This document shows positions 12,924 through 16,465 of a DNA stretch of 16,465 bases, piece by piece. A program made the position numbers and the translations under genes. This DNA is from JBOHCT01 sp050699055. Its GTDB lineage: Bacteria > Actinomycetota > Actinomycetes > Streptosporangiales > JBOHCT01. Below the pieces are notes generated by a model. The model was not told where the DNA came from and ran no database searches. It saw nothing but the letters and a program-made list of their open reading frames with translations. Position 1 is the stretch's first letter; every line of letters starts with the position of its first letter. The DNA lies in contig JBOHCT010000087.1 of NCBI GenBank assembly GCA_050699055.1, positions 1 through 16,465 on the forward strand. The letters run 5' to 3'.

Positions 12924-14008
12924 GCGACCGTCCCGGCATCGATGACATCCGCCACGCGCCAAAGGTCCTGCTGCACGACCACCTGGACGGTGGGCTGCGT
13001 CCGCGTACCGTCATCGAGCTCGCGCGGGAGACCGGGTACGACAGGCTGCCGACGCCGGACACGGACAAGCTCCGCCGGTGGTTCGAGGAGTCGGCCGACT
13101 CCGGTTCGCTCGATCGCTACCTCGAGACGTTCTCTCACGCCGTCGGCGTGCTGCAGACGCGTGCGGCGCTCACCCGTGTCGCGTTCGAGTGCGTCGAGGA
13201 TCTGGCCGACGACGGCATCGTCTACGCGGAGGTCCGCTTCGCGCCGGAGCAGCATGTCAAACGCGGTCTCGAGCTGCGCGAGGTGGTCGAGGCGGTCCTG
13301 GACGGCTTCCGGGCGGGGACGGAGCGTACGGGCACCCGCGTCGGGGCGCTGCTGATCGCCATGCGCCACGCGGCGCGGTCCATGGAGATCGCCGAGCTGT
13401 CCGTGCGCTACCGCGACCTCGGCGTCGTGGGGTTCGACATCGCCGGCGCCGAGGCCGGGTTCCCGCCGACCCGCCATCTCGACGCGTTCGAGTATCTCCA
13501 GCGAGAGAACGCCCACTTCACGATCCACGCGGGCGAAGGGTTCGGGCTGCCGTCGATCTGGCAGGCGCTTCAGTGGTGCGGCGCCGACCGCCTGGGCCAC
13601 GGCGTCCGGATCATCGACGACCTCACCGTGGGTGACCAGGTGAAGCTCGGCCGGCTCGCGGCGTATGTGCGCGACAAGCGCATCCCGCTCGAGATGTGCC
13701 CGACGTCCAACGTGCAGACGGGCGCCGCGCCGTCGATCGAGGAGCACCCGATCGGCCTCCTGCGCAGGCTCTACTTCCGCGTGACCGTCAACACCGATAA
13801 CCGGCTGATGAGCGGGACGACGCTGTCCCGGGAGTTCGCCAGGCTCGTCGCCTGCTTCGGGTATGGCTGGGACGACGTCGAGTGGTTCACGGTCAACGCG
13901 ATGAAGTCGTCGTTCCTTCCCTTCGACGAGCGTCTCGCCCTCATCAACGGCGTCATCAAGCCGGGGTTCGCTCAGGTCAGGTGGCGGGTGAGCCGGCCGC
14001 TCGCGTGA
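12920..14008 (+). CDS. add: adenosine deaminase
   Basis: A 362-aa cytoplasmic zinc enzyme converting adenosine and deoxyadenosine to inosine forms in purine salvage. Motifs: zinc ligands His19 and His21 in LHDHLDGG, HAGEGFG at 203-209 (His203 zinc, Glu206 catalytic), GHG around 226-228, and MCPTSNVQTG at 259-268. The metal Asp is Asp293 in VNTDNRLMSGT. The residue after it is Asn, where animal and enterobacterial enzymes have a second Asp that contacts the purine; I recall the TDNR form in other actinobacterial enzymes, so it is probably lineage-specific. Start GTG 12920 has GGAG at 12908-12911 (8-nt spacing) and is reached through chained mini-ORFs from the exporter gene. A strong inverted repeat lies 25 nt after the stop. 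Confidence 0.95.
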   Translation: MSDRPGIDDIRHAPKVLLHDHLDGGLRPRTVIELARETGYDRLPTPDTDKLRRWFEESADSGSLDRYLETFSHAVGVLQTRAALTRVAFECVEDLADDGIVYAEVRFAPEQHVKRGLELREVVEAVLDGFRAGTERTGTRVGALLIAMRHAARSMEIAELSVRYRDLGVVGFDIAGAEAGFPPTRHLDAFEYLQRENAHFTIHAGEGFGLPSIWQALQWCGADRLGHGVRIIDDLTVGDQVKLGRLAAYVRDKRIPLEMCPTSNVQTGAAPSIEEHPIGLLRRLYFRVTVNTDNRLMSGTTLSREFARLVACFGYGWDDVEWFTVNAMKSSFLPFDERLALINGVIKPGFAQVRWRVSRPLA

Positions 14009-14032
14009 CTCAGACAGACAGGCGCAGAGACA

Positions 14033-14070
14033 CGTTTTCCCTCCGGAGGGGGGCATCCGGAGGGAAAACG
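14033..14070. terminator. perfect 14-bp inverted repeat after add (possible terminator)
   Basis: CGTTTTCCCTCCGG (14033-14046) and CCGGAGGGAAAACG (14057-14070) are perfect inverse complements around a 10-nt loop (AGGGGGGCAT). It starts 25 nt after the add stop. The T run opens and the A run closes the stem, the reverse of a standard intrinsic terminator, and no T-tract follows. A U-less terminator, an mRNA-end stabiliser or a protein site all remain possible. A smaller hairpin, CGGGT/ACCCG at 14097-14110, follows. Confidence 0.5.
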
Positions 14071-14251
14071 CTGGGGGGTACCGGGAGGAGCCTTTCCGGG
14101 TCTCTACCCGTGGTGAAGGGAGAAACACAGAGCGATGGCCTCGAAGAGTACGACCACCTCTCCGTGAAGGAGATTCCCCTACCGCGCCAGGACGTTACGC
14201 CTTGTAGTGCTCAGAGTCCAGAGGGTGACGACCGAAATGTACACATATCCA

Positions 14252-14268
14252 GGTCACGCGGGGTGACC
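14252..14268. promoter_or_regulatory. GGTCAC-N5-GTGACC palindrome in the 14009-14345 interval
   Basis: A perfect 6-bp inverted repeat with a 5-nt spacer, about 80 nt before the preferred start of the PH-domain gene. GGGTGAC recurs at 14223-14229, 14261-14267 and 14318-14324. A relatively AT-rich patch (14235-14250, with TGTACA) lies just upstream. Together they suggest a regulated promoter region. Apart from the hairpin after add, this 337-nt interval has no gene I can support firmly; a doubtful frame at 14110-14367 is discussed in the findings. Confidence 0.35.
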
Positions 14269-14345
14269 GCTTGTGGACGGGGCGCATGTGGGCGCGTGAG
14301 GGGAGAGCCGAGGATCCGGGTGACGGGTCTCCGGGGCGGGTGGGC

Positions 14346-14996
14346 GTGTCCGACAATCGGAAGGTGAGCTCCGCAGGCGGCGCCCCCGTCGAGCGCCGCG
14401 TGTTCCGATCCTCCCCGGCGAGGTGGTTCGGGTACGCCTGGCTCCTCTTCGCGGCGCTGAACGTCGTCGACCTCGTCGCGCGCGGCCATGACAGGGGCGC
14501 TCTCGTCACGGCGGCGTTCTTGCTCCTCGCCACGGCCGTGGTCTACGTGACCTGTCTGCGGCCACGTATCGTCGCCGAGGCTTCGGTCCTGCGCGTGACC
14601 AACCCGCTGCGTGACATCGTCGTTCCGTGGTCCGAGATGGACCGGGTGGACGCAACATACGCGATCCGGCTGCACACCCGGGACGGCCGGCGTTTCAGCT
14701 GCTGGGCCCTGCACTCGCCGAGCCGCAGGCGGGCCCGTGCCCGCGAGTGGCGACGCTCCCGTGGCACCATGGGCGCACGTACGATTGTCGGCGGGCCGCC
14801 GCGGACAGCACAGAACGTTCCCGCCGGTCGCACCCATACCGACTTCGTGGCGAGCCAGCTCGAGGAGATCGTCGAGGTGCGGCGAAGGTCGGCGGATCGC
14901 GACGGGGGCGGCGCCCGCGCGCGTTGGTCCGTCTGGGCGATCGTCTCGCTCGCGGCCACGGTGGCCTTCGTCGCCGGGAGTCTTCTCGTCCCCTAG
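14346..14996 (+). CDS. PH-domain (bPH) membrane protein
   Basis: A 216-aa protein of the type annotated in actinobacteria as 'PH domain-containing', with unknown function. Two adjacent hydrophobic helices (about 29-47 and 52-70) are followed by a beta-rich segment (72-120, including LRVTNPLRDIVVPWSEMDRV). This is the usual bacterial PH arrangement: the chain re-enters the cytoplasm and folds as a small barrel. A long Arg-rich, probably disordered region (124-195) leads to a final helix at about 196-214. The start is uncertain: GTG 14346 is preferred, while ATG 14286 and GTG 14364 are in frame and no strong Shine-Dalgarno precedes any of them. It is followed after 57 nt by a small membrane protein gene. 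Confidence 0.8.
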   Translation: MSDNRKVSSAGGAPVERRVFRSSPARWFGYAWLLFAALNVVDLVARGHDRGALVTAAFLLLATAVVYVTCLRPRIVAEASVLRVTNPLRDIVVPWSEMDRVDATYAIRLHTRDGRRFSCWALHSPSRRRARAREWRRSRGTMGARTIVGGPPRTAQNVPAGRTHTDFVASQLEEIVEVRRRSADRDGGGARARWSVWAIVSLAATVAFVAGSLLVP

Positions 14997-15053
14997 CCGC
15001 CGGAAGCCGTCACGTCGAGTCCCCACACCGTCGTCCATGGCAGGATGCCCCGC

Positions 15054-15434
15054 ATGATGTCCATCGTGATCAAGATCGTCATCAACGCCATCGCTCTCTG
15101 GGTGGCGACGGCGCTTGTCAGCGGCCTCACTCTCGGCGGTGGGACGTTCGCCCAGAAGGTCTTCACGCTCGTCGTCGTGGCGGTGATCTTCGGGCTGGCC
15201 AACACCGTCATCAAGCCGGTCGTGAAGCTCCTCGCGCTGCCCGCCTACATTCTCACCCTCGGCCTCGTCACGTTCGTCATCAACGCGTTCATGCTCTGGC
15301 TCACCGGGTGGGTCTGCGAGCAGATCGGGGTGGCGTTCCACGTCGGCACGTTCCTCTGGTCGGCTGTGTTCGGCGCGCTCATCATCAGCATCGTGAGCTT
15401 CGTACTCCACGTCGTGACCCCGGAACCCGACTGA
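15054..15434 (+). CDS. YvlD / phage-holin-4 family small membrane protein
   Basis: A 126-aa protein, almost entirely hydrophobic, with four predicted membrane helices near 5-24, 32-55, 60-80 and 97-118. The stretch FGLANTVIKPVVKLLALPAY between the second and third helices is the hallmark of the 'phage holin family 4' / YvlD family. Despite the name it is a common chromosomal envelope protein of unknown function; there is no lysis gene or phage gene nearby. Starts at 15045, 15054 and 15057 are all in frame; 15054 is chosen because AGGA (15042-15045) lies 8 nt upstream. A -10-like CAGGAT at 15041-15046, 7 nt before this ATG, would also fit a leaderless start. Confidence 0.88.
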   Translation: MMSIVIKIVINAIALWVATALVSGLTLGGGTFAQKVFTLVVVAVIFGLANTVIKPVVKLLALPAYILTLGLVTFVINAFMLWLTGWVCEQIGVAFHVGTFLWSAVFGALIISIVSFVLHVVTPEPD

Positions 15435-15445
15435 CCTCGCGGCGT

Positions 15446-15461
15446 CCGACCCTTCGGGCGG
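15446..15461 (+). terminator. short hairpin after the holin-like gene
   Basis: CCGACCCTTCGGGCGG folds as a 6-bp GC stem with a TTC loop and one bulged A, 12 nt after the stop. No T-tract follows. It could end plus-strand transcription before the convergent gene at 15600, but the support is modest. The 15435-15599 gap shows no gene. Confidence 0.3.
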
Positions 15462-15599
15462 GAGGGCGTCGTGACCCGGTCCGCCGCCAGCTCACCCGCC
15501 GTGATCCCTGTCTGTGGTCTGGAACCGCAGTGTCCTGCTCGTTCCCACCACAAGCACGGATCATGGGCCGAAGCGGCAGCGTGTGGGTGTCCGCCGTGC

Positions 15600-16055
15600 T
15601 CACCCGTCGCCGAGCGAGCGGCAGGGGCGCGTACGTAGGTCCTTGACGTAGTCGGCGGGCGCGTCGGCCTTCTCCGCGGCCTCCGCGATGATCCCCAGGT
15701 ATCGTGCGGACGGGAGACCACCCTCGTACGCGTTGAGGACGTAGAGCCATGCGACGATGTCGCCGTCGAGCATGCTCGCTCGGACGTGCAGCCTGCGGTA
15801 CGCGCCGAGCGGCACGCCCTCCCAGCGGTCGAGTTCCCGCTCGTCGAAGCGGGGGACGTCGTAGAGCATGACGAAGACCTGCGACAGGGGATCCTCGACG
15901 ACCGTCGCGAGTGCCCCCTCGAAGCCGATGTCTTCACCGCCGAACGTGAGCCGCCAACCCTGCAGCCAGCCACTTCCGCGTAGCGGGGAGTGTGGCGCAC
16001 GGAGAGCCATCTGCTGCGGGTTCAGGTTGCTCGCGTAGGCCGCGTACAAGGGCAT
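15600..16055 (-). CDS. gamma-glutamylcyclotransferase-like protein
   Basis: A 151-aa cytoplasmic protein of the GGCT/AIG2-like fold, whose members release 5-oxoproline from gamma-glutamyl amines. The glycine-loop motif appears as YAAYASNLNPQQM (4-16), and LDRWEGVPLGAYRR (75-88) holds the likely catalytic Glu79 in the usual E-G context. Length suits a single GGCT domain. No substrate can be named. Start ATG 16055 has no Shine-Dalgarno, but a -10-like TATCTT lies 7 nt upstream on the minus strand, consistent with a leaderless transcript. After the stop (15600-15602) lies an inverted repeat AGCACGG/CCGTGCT (15553-15600) with a long loop. The gene diverges from the lpdA-type gene. A GCS2-type ligase gene about 5 kb away offers a possible link through gamma-glutamyl compounds. 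Confidence 0.85.
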   Translation of the reverse strand: MPLYAAYASNLNPQQMALRAPHSPLRGSGWLQGWRLTFGGEDIGFEGALATVVEDPLSQVFVMLYDVPRFDERELDRWEGVPLGAYRRLHVRASMLDGDIVAWLYVLNAYEGGLPSARYLGIIAEAAEKADAPADYVKDLRTRPCRSLGDG

Positions 16056-16062
16056 GACCAGA

Positions 16063-16080
16063 AAGATACGACCTCAGAAT
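16063..16080. promoter_or_regulatory. compact divergent promoter pair
   Basis: The 45-bp gap between the divergent start codons holds TATCTT on the minus strand (plus 16063-16068), 7 nt before the cyclotransferase ATG, and CAGAAT on the plus strand (16075-16080), 6 nt before an ATG at 16087. Both would give leaderless mRNAs. The -35 regions would have to lie within each other's transcribed region, so the two promoters could exclude one another. Confidence 0.4.
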
Positions 16081-16100
16081 GCGGAGATGGATCAGGAACA

Positions 16101-16465
16101 ATGAGACGCGTGACGCGGATCGTGATCCTGGGCGGAGGCCCCGGCGGCTACGAGGCGGCCCTGGTAGCCGCCCAGGTCGGTGCGGAGGTGACCGTCGTCG
16201 ATCGGGACGGTCTGGGCGGCGCGTGTGTGCTCGACGACTGTGTCCCGTCGAAGACCCTCATCGCCACCTCCGAGCTGATGACGATGCTGGAAGGCTCGCC
16301 CTCGCTGGGGGTGACGTTGGGAGGGCCGAGCGGGGTGGGCGGCCGTGGCGGCGGCCATCCGCGCAGCGAGCGCGGCGCGGAGCCCGACCCACGGCTCGAT
16401 GGCGGTCCGGGGGGCCAGGCACGGTGGGCTCGCACCGACCTGGCGCGGGTCAACGCGCGGGTGCG
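16101..16465 (+). CDS. lpdA: LpdA-type NAD(P)H flavoprotein disulfide reductase (5' part)
   Basis: The first 121 residues of a two-dinucleotide-fold flavoprotein, cut by the window end; the frame stays open to base 16465. The FAD motif is GGGPGGYEAA at 11-20, with Asp34 and the run GLGGACVLDDCVPSKTLIAT. The redox disulfide Cys42-x4-Cys47 is intact. As I recall, M. tuberculosis LpdA (Rv3303c), a quinone reductase rather than a true lipoamide dehydrogenase, has Ala in place of the first Cys, so this protein may differ in chemistry. After SLGVTL (near 72-77) a Gly/Arg/Pro-rich stretch of about 35 residues precedes TDLARVNARV, longer than I expect. Start ATG 16101 with AGGA at 16094-16097; GTG 16110 is an alternative. 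A 5-codon ORF (MDQEQ, 16087-16104) overlaps the start as ATGA. Confidence 0.88.
   Translation, partial: MRRVTRIVILGGGPGGYEAALVAAQVGAEVTVVDRDGLGGACVLDDCVPSKTLIATSELMTMLEGSPSLGVTLGGPSGVGGRGGGHPRSERGAEPDPRLDGGPGGQARWARTDLARVNARV

Noticed and set aside
14110..14367. Ribosomally made peptide precursor in the gap after add
   Set aside because: The candidate frame has a leader-like acidic start and some Cys, but there is no Shine-Dalgarno, no modification enzyme nearby and poor codon bias.
14211..15410. Long minus-strand frame (399 codons) under the PH-domain and holin-like genes
   Set aside because: Asp/Arg/Glu/His-rich shadow sequence. The plus-strand proteins have clear helices and family motifs.
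15054..15434. Phage lysis module suggested by the name 'phage holin family'
   Set aside because: The family is a widespread chromosomal membrane protein. There is no endolysin, integrase or other phage gene in the window.
15553..15600. Terminator of the cyclotransferase-like gene (AGCACGG/CCGTGCT)
   Set aside because: The 34-nt loop and absence of a T-tract make a functional terminator doubtful, so it is only mentioned in the gene entry.
1..16465. Mobile element, CRISPR or horizontally acquired island
   Set aside because: No transposase, integrase, terminal repeats, spacer arrays or strong composition shift. The genes are typical actinobacterial core functions.

Overview
This window is about 16.5 kb of high-GC DNA with strongly GC-biased codons, many GTG starts and 4-nt stop/start overlaps. 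It looks like the chromosome of a filamentous actinobacterium. Streptosporangiales or Thermomonosporaceae is my best guess, made from gene content and order rather than from any marker gene. From memory, the right half (M20 amidohydrolase, adenosine deaminase, gamma-glutamylcyclotransferase-like protein, lpdA-type flavoprotein) resembles the amiA/lpdA/add neighbourhood of Mycobacterium tuberculosis. No IS element, prophage, CRISPR array, tRNA or rRNA was seen. This is ordinary core chromosome with some unusual small-scale features.

Left part (1-5311). A CNNM/CBS membrane protein, overlapping the tail of an unseen upstream gene, is followed by tryptophanyl-tRNA synthetase, which overlaps a 2H phosphoesterase ('2'-5' RNA ligase') gene by 4 nt. 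Next is a YihY/BrkB membrane protein. A D-Ala-D-Ala carboxypeptidase on the minus strand converges on it and overlaps it tail to tail by 122 nt.

Middle (5311-9011). A small unknown minus-strand gene (67 aa) with a hairpin-bearing leader lies upstream of the carboxypeptidase. A gene-free interval of about 320 nt follows, then a class A flavin monooxygenase. After that comes a methylmalonyl-CoA-mutase-type large subunit that lacks the cobalamin-binding domain and has no small-subunit gene in the window. Its start looks leaderless.

Right part (9011-16465). A GCS2/YbdK-type carboxylate-amine ligase overlaps an M20D amidohydrolase by 4 nt; one gene makes amide bonds and the other breaks them. The ligase gene holds the only in-frame TTA leucine codon I noticed. 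An MFS exporter with a palindrome at its promoter is linked to adenosine deaminase by two 8-codon ORFs chained through 4-nt overlaps. A perfect 14-bp inverted repeat follows add. Then come a PH-domain membrane protein, a small YvlD/holin-4-like membrane protein, a minus-strand gamma-glutamylcyclotransferase-like gene, and the 5' end of an lpdA-type flavoprotein that diverges from it across 45 bp.

I do not see a clearly new multi-gene system. The best leads are the chained mini-ORFs before add, the ligase/M20 pair with direct repeats and a TTA codon, the orphan mutase subunit, and the structured interval after add.
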